From assembly GCA_009829735.1 (NCBI GenBank), contig CM020618.1:29860894-29924893 (forward strand): a stretch of 64,000 bases of DNA, read 5' to 3'. Origin of the DNA: Pyropia yezoensis (lineage: Eukaryota; Rhodophyta; Bangiophyceae; Bangiales; Bangiaceae). A model generated the notes under the pieces. The model was not told the origin of the DNA and made no database searches. It worked only from the letters and a program-made list of their open reading frames with translations. Positions 51,098-62,611 of the stretch are shown piece after piece (the stretch's first letter is position 1; each line of letters begins with the position of its first letter). The position numbers and the translations under genes were made by a program.

Positions 51098-51231
51098 AGG
51101 GGGGGGGAGGGGGGGGGGGGGGGGGGCGGGCAGAAGGGCGCGGTGGCCAGTGGGGCGGACGGGCGGCGGGGCACAGGAGGGCACGGGGCGGCGGGGGGGG
51201 GGGGGGGGGCGGGGGGGGGGAGGGCGGAGGG
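51098..51231 (+). repeat. Cluster of G homopolymers in the HSP70 leader
   Basis: Several G runs of 5-19 nt, separated by single A or C bases, occur 75-210 bp upstream of the HSP70 ATG, between it and the TATA box. On the coding strand they are C runs. Confidence 0.9.
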
Positions 51232-51384
51232 GGTGGAGAACGCGGTTTGAGAAGGCAGGCCGCTGGTCGAGCGGCCAAGCACGGGCGTTGCGGCGTGCCG
51301 GGGCGCATACGAGAGGAAAAAAGTCGCCAGCATACCGCTGACGCGAAATCGCCGCAGATGCAGAGCACATCCGTGATATCCGCG

Positions 51385-51415
51385 ATTATATACGAGGGAC
51401 CGCAAGGCCATTGGG
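51385..51415 (-). promoter_or_regulatory. Putative HSP70 core promoter (CCAAT + TATA)
   Basis: On the minus strand GCCCAATGG (about 51415-51407) is followed by TATATAAT (about 51392-51385), some 365 bp upstream of the HSP70 ATG. Spacing and order fit a eukaryotic promoter. No clear heat-shock element triplet was found. Confidence 0.45.
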
Positions 51416-53920
51416 CGGTGACGATGTACAACACAGCCCAGCGGGGAGATGCATGCAAGGCGCGCCGCCGGTGCCGTCCGCGTCGCCACCGAAAACGAAA
51501 AATGGTTCGGCTGACTGGAATTGTGTCTGCCGGTTTGCAAGGACACGTCATGATCTGTACGTGGCCTGTGGTTGGTGGGCGGTACCCACGGGAACCGCAC
51601 CAGCACCGTCATTTGTGATAACGGGTGTCGTCGGTGGGGTCATTGGCCGGCCGCGACGTTGACAGTGAGCGCCGATCACGCGGGGCGCGAGGACGTCACG
51701 ATGCGCAGCTCTACACGTGAGTTCTATTTACAGCCAGTGGGTTGGGTGTCGTCGGTTCGTCGCGTGGAAGACATCTCGCCACGTTGACGGTGCGAGGGAC
51801 CGCGAGATCCCCGGCTCCCCGTACTCGCGACGGGTCTCCTGGTGCATCTCCTTTCATGTTCCCATTGCTCCTCCCCGCCGTCCAGAGCAACTCACATGAA
51901 TGAAAATGTTGGCGGTTCGCAGGTGTGTCCCCTGTCGTACCCAGACCCAGACAACACCGCCGACCTGATATCACTTTGAAGCAAGTCGGCCCAGGCCGAG
52001 TGGCCCCGCTCGCTGCCGACTGGCGCAAAACTGTGGGTCGCCGCCCCCCGCTGCACATGCGGTGCACCCCTCATCCCGACACGCACACAACGCCCGATTC
52101 GGTGCGTTTCTCCTTCCTCAACAGCCTGCGGAGGTCTCTTTGCACATCCGAAATTCAACATGCGTGGCAGTCGTCAACGAAACGCGCCCCATCTCGCGTC
52201 AGACAGCCTGTTGGGTGAGAAGGTAATTGCTGCGTGGTGTATCGCGCTGTACCCTCCGCCAGGCCGGGCAAGGGGCCAGGCAAGGGATCGCTGTCGTCTT
52301 GGTGTAGCTACGTGTTGCTTCCTCCTCCACCCTGTCGGACGGGGGGGGGGGGGGGGGGGGGGAAGGTCTCCTTTTCACCTTCGTACCCAGAACTCTTCCG
52401 TGGCGGGCAACGGCCGACCTCCGGCGCCCACCGATGGACACCGGGACATGGGCGCCATGCCAAGGGGAGCGGCACTGCCAGGCGGCCGGTGAGGCGAACG
52501 GTGCGCGCGCGCCGCCGTCGCCGTCAGTAGTGCGGCCGCCGTCGAGGCATTGCCAGGGAGAGAAAGCAATGCAACAGTCGTCGGGGGCGGGCCGCTTTGA
52601 CAAGCGGAGCAGGGCAGGAATTTACACAACGAAGCAAGAGATCTGGCCAAAATCGGGCTTGTGTCTTACAGGGGATAAGCAGTGCTGCGCCGGGTGTCGG
52701 GTGTCGGGTGAGAGGCCTGTCCAGACAGTCCGAGTCTGCTCACGTGGTCCGAGTCTGCCCAGACGGTCCGAGTCTGTCCAGACAGTCCGATGATGACACG
52801 GACATAGCGTGTCAGGAAACCTGTTGCCTGCGTTGCGATGATGAGCAACTTTACTCATCTCCCCACGTGCGGCCACCATCCCCCGCGCGGCACGAAGCGG
52901 CTGGAAAGAACGGCGCCCCCCCCGGCAGCCACGCAGGCGGCCGCCTCCGTCCAGCCGCAGCAGCCCCCTTTCTGGCAGCAGCCGCGCCCCCCGCCCGGCA
53001 AGGGCCGACCCCTGCGCGGCTGCAGCCGCCCCACCCCAGGCAGACACCATGCACCCCCCCCGGCCTCAGCCGCCCCTACCCGGGCAGCGGCCGTCGGCCC
53101 CTGACCCCCAGCCACCAGCGGCCGTCCCCATCGGGGAGCGACCGCCCCCCCCCCCACCGCGCGACGGCGGCCGGTGCGTCTTCCACTCGAGCCTGGCCTC
53201 TGGGCCCCTTTGAGGCGGACGGCTGGTCAACCGGGCCGGATACCGAAAGTAGCACAGCCACGCTCGCCGCGGGGGGGGGGGGGGGGGGGGGGGGGAAGAT
53301 CCCACCCGCTACAGGGCGGACGCATAACGCCTCACACCACACAAACAAGACACAGTCTGGTGCGGTTATGGAATGTGGTAGTGAGATCGTAGTAGGGCAG
53401 TGCCAGTGAGCCCCTGACGACGCCGAGTCAAGGGGGCTCATAGGTCTCCACGCATGATACGTGTGTACTGCTGGGTGGACGATTGAAGGATCTGGGCGGA
53501 CGAGCGACGTGGACGGGTGTGTGCGGTTCCCCAGTCAACACCATTGAAACGGGGCGTCACGTTCGTCGTATGTAGTGCACGTCCGTACTGCCACTCTCGA
53601 ACATGTCCGATCCCCACGACGGAGTCCGCGCCCCCCTCTACCCGTGCTCATTTCCCTCTTGCCACGGCAACCTGACTCTCCCCGAGTCCCCCATGCGTTC
53701 TTCCCACCAAGGTTGCGGGGGAGCACTTGCAATCTGAATGGACCGGCAGGCCGGTAGACCGAGAACGGCCGGTCACCCTGTCAATGAGGGTGGATTGTAT
53801 GAAACATCGGGGAGGCCAGACTACCCCTTCCGTCCCGGTCCCTCCCCCCTCCTTTCCGCCCTCCCCCCTCCCCACCTTCCCGCGATGCCCCACCCTCATT
53901 AGTCCTACCCTCAATAGTGG
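51416..53920. other. Gene-poor stretch upstream of HSP70
   Basis: No supported gene in 2.5 kb. It holds G runs at 52339-52361 and 53271-53296, a palindromic tandem repeat at 52720-52790, and a Pro/Ala-rich open frame at 52860-53250 that I regard as low-complexity background. Confidence 0.4.
52720..52790 (+). repeat. Four palindromic 18-bp repeats
   Basis: CCAGACAGTCCGAGTCTG-type units repeat about four times; each contains CAGAC and its reverse complement GTCTG around a GTCCGA centre. A GTGTCGG repeat lies just upstream (52692-52709). Confidence 0.8.
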
Positions 53921-54625
53921 TCATACGCCTCCCCGTAGCAGACAAAAAAACTCCTCACCCTCCTTGATCAGTCGAGTCACCCTGACGCGGAGGTTGTCTG
54001 ACTGGCGGAGCTGTTCATGGGGGACGACGGGGTCCGCGCGCTGGACAAACTCGGAATTGTGTGGGTGGCCAGACGGTGGGGCGTTTGCCCAGCCCGCCGC
54101 ACAAAACGGGGGGGGTACGACGGACACGATAGGGTCGGACGGGGTGGGCGCGTCGGGCGTCTCCTCCCAAAACTCAGCGCCAATCCGTACCTGTAGAGAC
54201 CGCCTCCCCCAATACTCGACGGTCGTACACAGTGCCGCGGGTAGGAGGCCGTCTCCGTACAGACCACCCCCGCGGTAGGCGTCGTCGTCGAGGTCGTGGT
54301 ACACAATCTGGCCGAAAAAGGGTAGAACACACTCCCCGGTGGCGAAGGCGCGTGCGGCGAACACGCCGCGCCCGACCCCTGGGATGGAGGAGCGGTGCAC
54401 GTACGTACCGCTGCACGCGGCGTCAACGGCGGCGAGTGCCCGGTGATCAACACCCGAACCGAGGACGGTGGCGGCGGCGGGGGGCCACTGATCGACACAC
54501 CGCGCGGCCAGGTCAAGTGGCTGGGGAGCAGCTGCCGCCATACCAGGAATAGCGACAAGTGCGGTGGTGAGTGTGTCAGGAATGCAGGTGTATGCGGGGC
54601 GGTCTTCAAGGGGTGCCCAGCTCAT
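53921..54625 (-). CDS. SET-domain-like protein
   Basis: ATG 54625 (MSWAPLEDRPAYTC), 234 residues. The core (SIPGVGRGVFAARAF, then TGECVLPFFGQIVYHD, residues ~80-113) matches the first strands of a SET domain. The later segments AAGWANAPPSGHPHNSEF and VTRLIKEGEEFF fit the cofactor-binding N/H region and the closing GEE strand. SET enzymes methylate lysines; here the usual NHSC box is replaced by a WANAP...PHNSEF sequence, as in distant SET relatives, so activity is uncertain. The frame is open upstream to 55054, but that part is low-complexity. No pre- or post-SET cysteines are visible. Confidence 0.6.
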   Translation of the reverse strand: MSWAPLEDRPAYTCIPDTLTTALVAIPGMAAAAPQPLDLAARCVDQWPPAAATVLGSGVDHRALAAVDAACSGTYVHRSSIPGVGRGVFAARAFATGECVLPFFGQIVYHDLDDDAYRGGGLYGDGLLPAALCTTVEYWGRRSLQVRIGAEFWEETPDAPTPSDPIVSVVPPPFCAAGWANAPPSGHPHNSEFVQRADPVVPHEQLRQSDNLRVRVTRLIKEGEEFFCLLRGGV

Positions 54626-56020
54626 GATGTGACGACAAATGTGCGTCGGCGGAGGGCGGGGGGGGACGGGGTCAGGTGTTGTAGTAGGGGAAGTGGGTGG
54701 TCGGGGGAGCGACTCAGTGCGTGTGGTTGATGGGTTGGTTGACGGGTGCGTCTGTTGTCGACTGGGTACGGGACTGGAGGCTACAGGGCTTTTACGTCTT
54801 CTGCGAGTAGGGGGTGTAGGGTGGGAGGGGTTGCGGGGGGGAAGCCGCGCCACGTTAGGATGTCGAAACGGTTTGTACACCCTGTCTTGGCGTCCTGTGT
54901 TGGTTGCCAGCACCCACGGTGTGTTGGACGTGCCACGGTGTGTTGGACGTGCGCCACGGGGCTGACCTGCGGGCGCAGCGGCACGTGCCCGGCGGCGGTC
55001 ATCCCCCCGCCTGCAGGACATGCGGGTATCCGTATGACCGGTAATAGCGACCACGTCAGCGAGCTCTCATCATCAGATGGTCGGCTCAAACAGCGGAGCA
55101 CACCGTTGGACTCGTCTCGTTCTCCTGAGCACGGGAGTGTTTTTTTCTTTCTGCTCATGTGTTCTTTCGGACCGAGGGGCATGGGTCCGTTTGGGGGGGG
55201 TCCTCTAATAGCGACCAGTCGACTTTTCATAGGAAGACTGATCGTCCGTCCAGTGAAGGCAAAGTAAGTTTATGTGTACTTGACAACCGGGAGCACATCC
55301 GGTGCCACAGTCGAGCTGGAACAACCACGCCACCGGGCCGCAATCAGCCAGTGACGCGTTCTTCCTGGTAATACCGGCCTCACTTCTTCTTCCAGCGCCA
55401 CCACTACCGTCCACCATCCCTGCAGACCACCGCACCAACCACGCCCACACACCCCCACCCCACTCCCAGACCACGCGCGCGCGCTGCAGGGGTGGCAAAT
55501 CACCCTTCTTCTTCCCCCCCCATCTGTCCCCCCTCCCCCCCTCACTTGGACTGGCAGGCCGAGACTCCGTGTGGCAGCGCACGCTCCGTCAACGCGAGAA
55601 GAGAGAAAGGGAGGGGGGAGGGGGAGAGAGAGGGAGTGAGCTGCGGGTAAAAGAGAAAGGAAGTGGCAAGTGGAGGGGGGAGGAAGGGGGGCGGGTCGGC
55701 ACCGCAGGGGACCCGAGGAATCCCCTCCCAAGACTCTCCTGGAACACAGCCCACCCAGAGATAGGGAGCCCCCGCCCGCCGCCCTCGCTCCACACGTCAT
55801 GAGAAGTGCCCAATATAGCTGTCAGGGGGGTGGCGGGTGGGCGGGGGGGGGGGTGACGGCGGAGAAGGCGTGGGAAGAAGGTGGACTCCTGCTAGCAGCA
55901 GCTGCTGCTGCTGCTGCCCGTCGCTACCCGTCGCTACCCGTCGCTGCCCGTCGCTGCCCGTCGCTGCCCGTCGCTGCCGGCGCGGAAGGGGGCACCCGAC
56001 GGCGCCACCACACTACCCCG

Positions 56021-56054
<34 letters not shown>

Positions 56055-56793
56055 AGACGGCCCCCCCCCCCCCCCCCCGCGCGTCCATGGCCACAGCTGG
56101 TGGGCCGCCGCGGCCGCCGCGGCAGCGCTCGTCGTGGACAGATCGTGCATCACCACCGCCACCGTCGCGGAGGACGCGCGACCAACGCCGCCCGTGGTCA
56201 ACAGGAGCACTCGAGCTGTAACGACAGCTGAACTGGATCCGCCCGTCGCGGAGGTCGAGTGTGTGTTATGACCCCAAGAGCGTGTGCCAGCCACTTGTCT
56301 GACTCTGTCTCCGCTGCTCCTTCCATCTCCACCCATTCCCTGCTTACTCACATCCCCGTCCCCCCTCTTTCACACTCGCCTTTTGTCTCCTCTCCACCAT
56401 CGCCCCAGTCGCCCTCTCAAGACATCTGTCTCTGTCTCGACCGCAAGGTCACGGCGGCCGTGGCGGAACCCCAACAGCAGTTTCCCTCACTGACAGTTGG
56501 CGGGCGGTAGCGGCGGCGGACCTAGGAGGCGGGCCCACCCCACACACCCACCCACCTGCGCGCCGCGCCCGGGTGACGGTGGCCACGCGCCGTGCAAAAA
56601 CACCTAAAGTCTCCTCAGACAAGCGGGGAGAAAAACTGCTCGATAAAAAAACGGGCATCCAGGAGGGAGTCGAGGGCGGCAGCGCCCTTGGCGTCCCCGG
56701 TCACCTAAATATCTTGGCCAGGGGCCTGCTTCCTCTACTCTCCCCACCAACCCTTCCCCCCGAGACTCCTCCCCCTCCCCCCCCCCCCCCCCG
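54626..56793. other. Gene-poor stretch with C runs and a 10-bp repeat
   Basis: No supported gene. About six units of CGTCGCTGCC/CGTCGCTACC lie at 55919-55980, C runs at 56021-56053 and 56060-56078 (the first ends CCAG), and short purine-rich tracts at 55600-55690. Open frames here are Pro/Ser/Arg-rich and overlap on both strands. Confidence 0.4.
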
Positions 56794-59266
56794 TCACGCA
56801 CCCACCGCCGCAACGGTCAGGCGGAGGCGGACGGTCCCCCCCTTGGCCCCCAAAAACACCTCCTCCCGCACCATCCCCGGCCGGCTGACCACATCCTCCA
56901 GCGCCACAAACACGTCCGTGAGGCCCGCCGCGGCGCCACCCCCGCCCGACGCGTCTGACGACGCATACGGATCGTCGGCGCCGCCGCCGCCGCCCCCCTT
57001 GGCCCCCGCGTCGGCCACCACCACGTGTACCAGGCCCGCGGGGTCGACGGCGGCGGCGGAGGGGAGGAGAAAAAAAAAGACGCCCTCGGTGGCGGCGCCA
57101 CCCGTCGGCGGGTCGCCGCCGCCGCCACTTGCCTCGGGCCGCAACGACGCGGAGGCGGTGACGCGGGGGGACTGGCCGGGCGCGTGGACGCGGACGAGGA
57201 CCTTGCGCCGAGGTGGGGGAGGCACCGCCGCTTCCGGGCCCCCCTCTGCCAGAGGCGCGGAGGCGGCGCCACCGCCGCCGCCGCCGCCGCTGAGGGCGGC
57301 GCGCAAACGGCGGCGGCGACCACCCCCGCCCCCGCCCCCACCCCCGCCCCCCGCGCCGGTCGCACCAAATACAGGCGGCAAGGCAGGCGGCAGAGGAAGG
57401 CCACCCACAGCACCTACCACCACGGAAAGGAGGGTGGCCACCGCTCCAGGCAGGGCCATACGGTCTGACGAGAGGCCCAGCGCGGTCACTGCCAGGGACA
57501 GGGAGCCGCTGCCACCCCTCGAGCCCGGCGACGACGTGAATGTTGGCGACGGCGTTGGTGGGGACACTCCAATGGGGGCCGCCCACGGCGGTGCCAGGCG
57601 AGCTTCCACCTTCGTCGGCCGCCCCCCCGCACTGGCTATGCCCGCCAGCAGCGGCCCCGCCTCGACCCACCCCCTTCCCAGCAGGGGCGCCGAAGCGCGG
57701 CCCGCGTCGGTCACGGCAAGGCGGAGGGCCTGCCGGGGGGAGACGACGAGAAAGTCTGCCGCCGCCCCGCCGGGCGGCAAGGACGCAACCGCGTCGCCGA
57801 GGCACGCCTTGACCGCCACCCCCCCGGGGTCCACCCCCGGGTCCAGCCCCCGCACAGACGCCACCCGCACGCGGAGGACGCCCAGCGGGGGGGGCCCGTC
57901 GGGCCCCCGCCCGCCGGTCGTGCCAGACAGGGAAAAGGCCACCCGGTTGGGCAACACCGCAAACGCCGACAGCACCTCGTCCACGACGCGCCGTACGGGC
58001 GCGGCGACGGTGGCCGTCAGGTCGGCAGCGGCGGCCAAGCCTGAAAAGGTCATACCCAGCGCAGGGGGGTTGGCAAACCCCACCGCGACGCCCCCAGCCA
58101 GAGGGAGGCGGGGGAGGAGGGGGGAGAGGGACACCTCGGCGGTGCCAGCAAGCGTCAGCCGGGAGACGCCAAAGGTGGCCGCGGCGGAGAGTTTGGCGGC
58201 CAGCCGTCGAAAGGTGGCCTGGGCCAGGGCGGATGCGCCCGAGCCAGAAGCCGACCCATCCGCGGCCGCGCTGCCCCCGCTGGGAGCGGACGTGACACCA
58301 AGGGTGATGGTGCAGTCATTTGCGTAGGTGACGTCGCACACAAAGCGAAGGGATGTGGCCAGGGGAGGGGTGCTGGCAGACGGTGGGGCGGTCGCTCCCG
58401 CCGCCGCTGATGGCAGAGACGAGGAAAATGACGCGGCCGACAGGGAATGGCCAGACAGCGACGAGGCAGACGAAGAGAAGGACGCGTAAGAGGCTGACGC
58501 AGCTGACGCGGCGGCGGCGTCGGCAGCAGCAGCGGCAGGGGGCCCCCCCACAGGCGCAGCCACAGGCAGGATGCGGATGTTGGTGATGGTCGGCGGCGAG
58601 CTGCCCAGGTCAATGGTATGGAACCGCAGCGAGGGGAAGACGTGGGGAAGGGCGTCGGCCAACTTGGCCTGCACGTGCTCCCGGAGGAACTTCTGTCAAG
58701 TTGGAAGGGAGAAGAGGGACTCATATGCGGAGAAGAGGGGCAGAAATGAAATAGAGAGGAAGGGGGGGGGGGAGGGGGGGGGGGTTGAAAGCAGGCAGAA
58801 GGGCTCTTGGGACACAGCCGCGGTGTCAGCCACGACCGCACGCACCCGGACCAGGGCGACCCGCCGCGCTGGTAACGACGATTCGCGTCCATGGAGCAAG
58901 AGGCTGGGGACTTCAACACCAGCAACGCCAGTGCCAGCCGACACCCCCCCGTCCGCTCTGCTCCTCCTCCCCCTCCCTCCCGGCCAAACCTGCACGCCCG
59001 TGCCTCTGCCCCCGAGGACGCACCTCAACGATCAGTGATATATGGGGCCACAGTTGCACGAGCCCCTCCTGTAGCCATGGAGCTTCAGGTGTGGGCTCTG
59101 CGCGGCGGCCGTCTTCGCCGGCGAAGACGTCGCCGCCACCGCCCATGTCCAGCGCGGGGTGGGCTGGGCGGCCGCTGCCGCTGCCCCTGCCGGGGGGGTA
59201 CGGAAGGGCGGCGGCGGTGGCTGCGGCGGCGCCACCACCGCCATCGCTGGCATAGGGTTCCGCCAT
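56794..59266 (-). CDS. SMP/C2 lipid-transfer protein, extended-synaptotagmin-like
   Basis: Two exons: 59266-59024 (81 codons) and 58692-56794. The intron starts GTGCGT and ends GACAG, phase 0. The 713-residue product begins MAEPYASDGGGG. The SMP domain spans ~61-337: WLQEGLVQLWPHI in exon 1 joins KFLREHVQAKLADALP in exon 2, then SLRFHTIDLG, VTYANDCTITLGV and NPPALGMTFSG. A ~75-residue Ala/Ser insert sits inside SMP. A C2 domain begins near 351 (LGVLRVRVASVRGLDPG) and a second C2-like region runs from about 497 to the end with glycine-rich loops. SMP domains move glycerolipids at ER contact sites. No N-terminal membrane hairpin is seen in the 60 residues before SMP, so either an earlier exon supplies it or the protein is soluble. 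Confidence 0.8.
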
Positions 59267-59688
59267 GCTATCCAGAGAGGGTGAGTGGTAAAGCACAGAT
59301 GCCGCTAGTCGAACAGGGAGGGGTGGGGGGCGGGGGAGCGCTTGGGCAGAAAGTGCTGCGAAGCTCGGGGCGGTGCAACGCAGCTTCACCAGAGCTATCC
59401 CGCATCGACTGCCACCTTGGATTTCAGGGGAAAGTCTTTTCGGTCCGTGGAGCAACTTTCGATCTCTGGCCACCAAGTCCTACGGTTCGACATATCCTTT
59501 TCGACGTGCACTCCTGACGCACCTCCTCCTTTTGGCGGACCGCGGACCCACTCATCCCCGGACCTCCCGACTGAACGCCCGCACTCGCCTCCACTATCCC
59601 CACCCGCCCGCGCCTCCCACCATCTCGACCTCCCCACACCTTCTTTGCCCCCATCCGCCCCCACTCAGTCACCCCAGCGGTCGGCACG
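59267..59688. promoter_or_regulatory. Shared spacer of a head-to-head gene pair (SMP/C2 and DUF6737-like)
   Basis: 422 bp between two divergent start codons, so both promoters must lie here or overlap the genes. Pyrimidine-rich on the plus strand toward 59688. No TATA or CCAAT box was recognised. Confidence 0.5.
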
Positions 59689-60555
59689 ATGCGCTTCCTC
59701 CGTCTCTCTTCCGCCTTTGTCCCCGCCGCCCCCGCCCCGCCGACAGCAGCTTGGCACAGGCCTGGTGGGGGGCCGTCGCACCGACCCAGCCGCCGGCCTG
59801 CCCCGGCAGTGAGTGTGGCCGCCGCCTCCCGCCGGCAGCCGCGCATGGCAGAGGCGGGTGGGCCGGGGGGGGGCAGCAGCCGTGGCAGCGGCGGCGGGGT
59901 GCGCAAAACCCCCGCGCAGCTGTTCGCCGACACCCAGCTGTATGTGCGATCGCAGGGACAGGCGGCGGGGGCCCCTTGGCTTGCAGTCCCGTGCCGCAGC
60001 GTGCGGGTGGGTCCCATTTTGCTGCGCGCTTTTCTGCCTGACTGGTCCTCGTTTTTCTGACCAATTTTTGCGTGCTTCCCCGCTATGACCTGTCTTCGCT
60101 TCGCGGCCTGTGTCTTGCTGTACTCGCTCCTCTCGCCTGCCGTCCACCTTTCCGCTTTCTGCACTGTCCACTGTCATTCTCCCCGTGGTCGTCGCTTCTG
60201 CTGGCCACCTTCCCCGCTGGCCAACCCTGGCGCGGGTGACGCCCCCTCGCTGACAACCATCCCCCCGCTGGTCGCCGAACTGCTACTTTCCTTTCCCCCT
60301 TCCACCCTCAGAGTGTACTCCACCTCCAAGCCCCCCTGGTGCCAGCCGTGGACCATCACCCTCACTGGCTCCGTGGCAATTGGTGGCGCCTGGCTCCTCT
60401 TCCCCTCCTTCCCTGGCTCCGTCCTTGCGGTCGGCACAACCGCCGCGGTGAGCCTCTGGTGGTGGACATTTCTCATTGCGTATCCACAAGCGACGCTCCG
60501 TTACACTGCCGCAGATGAACGGCGGGCAGAGGCCGCGGGGGACGACCGGCGATAG
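59689..60555 (+). CDS. Probable plastid membrane protein, DUF6737-like, two exons
   Basis: Exon 1 is 59689-59939 and exon 2 is 60312-60555. The intron begins GTATGT and ends CCCTTCCACCCTCAG; the phases fit exactly and give 164 residues. The N-terminus (MRFLRLSSAFVPAAP, then a Ser/Arg/Pro/Ala-rich stretch to about residue 55) looks like a plastid transit peptide of the type with an early Phe. The mature part has KPPWCQPW, a first hydrophobic segment (TITLTGSVAIGGAWLLF), a second with a WWW core, and AYP. I recall this layout from the small two-helix DUF6737 proteins shared by cyanobacteria and plastid-bearing eukaryotes; their function is unknown. Intronic sequence contains stop codons, so both exons are needed. 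Confidence 0.7.
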
Positions 60556-60839
60556 GGTGGCTATTGGCAGGCGGCTTTGTGTTACGGTGGACCTAGCCTG
60601 CGTTTTGCAGCTGCAGTCGTCGCCCACGGGAGCAGACTCCGCCCGCATGACTTGTTTGCATATGCCGAGGCGCATCTCCTTTCCCCAAACCACAGCCGGC
60701 GAAGACTCGGCTGCACTCCCGTCCGAAGGAGGTGCAGGATTCATGACGCCTGGTGCCGTTGGGCTTTGCACCCACCGGTGACAGAAGCCTAATTTCATGC
60801 TATTTTCAACTTCCGCCTGAGCACGGCAGCACCGTCGGT

Positions 60840-62611
60840 TTACCCCTTGATGACCGCAATGGGCCGCAGCTTCAGACACTTCCTCGAGATGCCCGCCTCA
60901 TGGCAAGTATTGACAACCTCTGTCACGTCCTTGTAGCTTTCCGGGGCCTCCTCTGTGACCAGTTTGGGCGATGCCACCCGGATGGAAATGCCCTTCGCCT
61001 TCAAGTTGTTAAGAACGGTTTGGTAGTCGAGCGTGCGCCTCGCGCTCGCCCGGCTCTGCGCCCGCCCTGCCCCATGACAGGTGCTGCCAAACGTCTCGCG
61101 CATGCCCGTGTCCGTCCCAAGCAGCAGGTACGAGCAGGTGCCCATCGTGCCACCCACCAGCACGGGCTGCCCGATGAACTGGTAGTCCACGGGGATCATG
61201 GGGTGGTGGGGAGGGAAGGCCCGCGTGGCACCCTTCCGATGAACGAGCAGCTTCCGCCGCACGCCATTGACCACGTGGTCCTCAATCTTGGCGATGTTGT
61301 GGGACACATCATAAATGACGTGCATGTCCAGGTCGTAGGGCGTCGAGTTGAACACCTTGGCAAACGCCTGCCGCGCGAGGTAGGTCATAGACGACCGGTT
61401 CACCCAAGCATAGTTCGCGGCTGCGGCCATGGAGGCCAGGTAGTCCTGGCCTTCTGGGGAAGAGATGCGCGCGCACGCCAGCTGGCGGTCATTGACAGTA
61501 ATGTTATCCCGTGCCATGGCACTCTCCATAGCCTGCAGTGCGTCGGTAGCCACCTGATGCCCCAGACCCCGAGAGCCTGAGTGGATCATCACCACCACCT
61601 GACCAACCGTGTCAATGCCCATCTTGCGTGCGGCGGTCGTGTCAAAGATCTCGTCCACCACCTGGATTTCGGCATAGTGGTTGCCCGCGCCAAGCGTGCC
61701 CAGCTGGGGAAGACCCCGCTTCCGCGCGCGCGCAGAAACCTTGGACGCATCCGCCCCGGGCATGCGACCATACTCTTCGCTGCGAGTCGCAGAAGGGGCG
61801 GCGAGCCGATACCATCAAAACCGAGACAAGGCAGCAGTGTCACGAAGAGCGGTCAAGGAATGTCAATACTAACGCACACAGCAATCCTCGAGCCAGTAAC
61901 AACACAGCAATGGGTAAGCACGTTCGTCATCAGACTTCGAAAGAAGAGAGAGTGGCAGACGCTCCACGCAACGTACCAATGCTCCTTGTCCTCTGGCCAA
62001 GCATAGCCCTGGCGGAGGGACCAGTCCATGCCAAGCTCCAGCGCCTCACACAGGGACGTGGAGGTGGTCGGGATGATGCCCTGGGAGCCGACGCCCACGG
62101 GAATGTGGTCAAACAGAGTCTGGGCAAGAAGCTCTTTCTTGTCCCCGACGTCCGCCTCGGTGAGGTTGGTGCGCAGCAGGCGCACCCCACAGTTGATGTC
62201 AAAGCCCACGCCGCCTGGCGACACCACAGCCTCAGGGTCGTCCATGTCAAAGGCAGCCACGTTGCCAATGGCAAAGCCATAGCCTGAGTGGAGGTCGGGC
62301 ATGGCCAGGGAGCCCGAGACAATACCCGGCAGGGTTGCCACGTTTGCAATCTGCTTCACCGCTGGCAAGAAGCCACCGCCGTCTGAAGTCCGCTCGCACG
62401 CCAGCTCCAGCTCCCCAAATACCAGCTTCTCCAGCTGGGGGTTAACATAGAAGCGGCCGGGTACGCGCATGCCCTCGACAAAGCCGGGACGAATTTCGTA
62501 CGACGTGTTGTCCAGGCGCGAGACGTAAGACATCTCTTCAGCAAGGGTTCGGCCGCCAGGCCGCGCCGGAGGCTCACTGGCAGTCCGCGGCGGCTCCGGG
62601 GCAGTAGCCAT
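60840..62611 (-). CDS. RTCB: RNA-splicing ligase RtcB homolog (tRNA ligase catalytic subunit)
   Basis: Two exons: 62611-61977 and 61779-60840. The intron (197 bp) starts GTACGT and ends CTCGCAG; it splits a Cys codon and restores the conserved EHCEEYGRM. The product is 524 residues, close to the ~505 of animal RTCB. It joins 2',3'-cyclic phosphate and 5'-OH RNA ends in tRNA splicing and in the unfolded-protein response, using GTP and Mn2+. Visible catalytic residues are Cys141 (FDINCGVR), His247 ([10 protein letters not shown]), the HSGSRGLGH loop (~278-286), HNIAK, and the guanylylated histidine in CHGAGR (His447). ATG 62611 is used; the upstream frame is open but has no family similarity. 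The first ~25 residues are Pro-rich. Confidence 0.97.
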
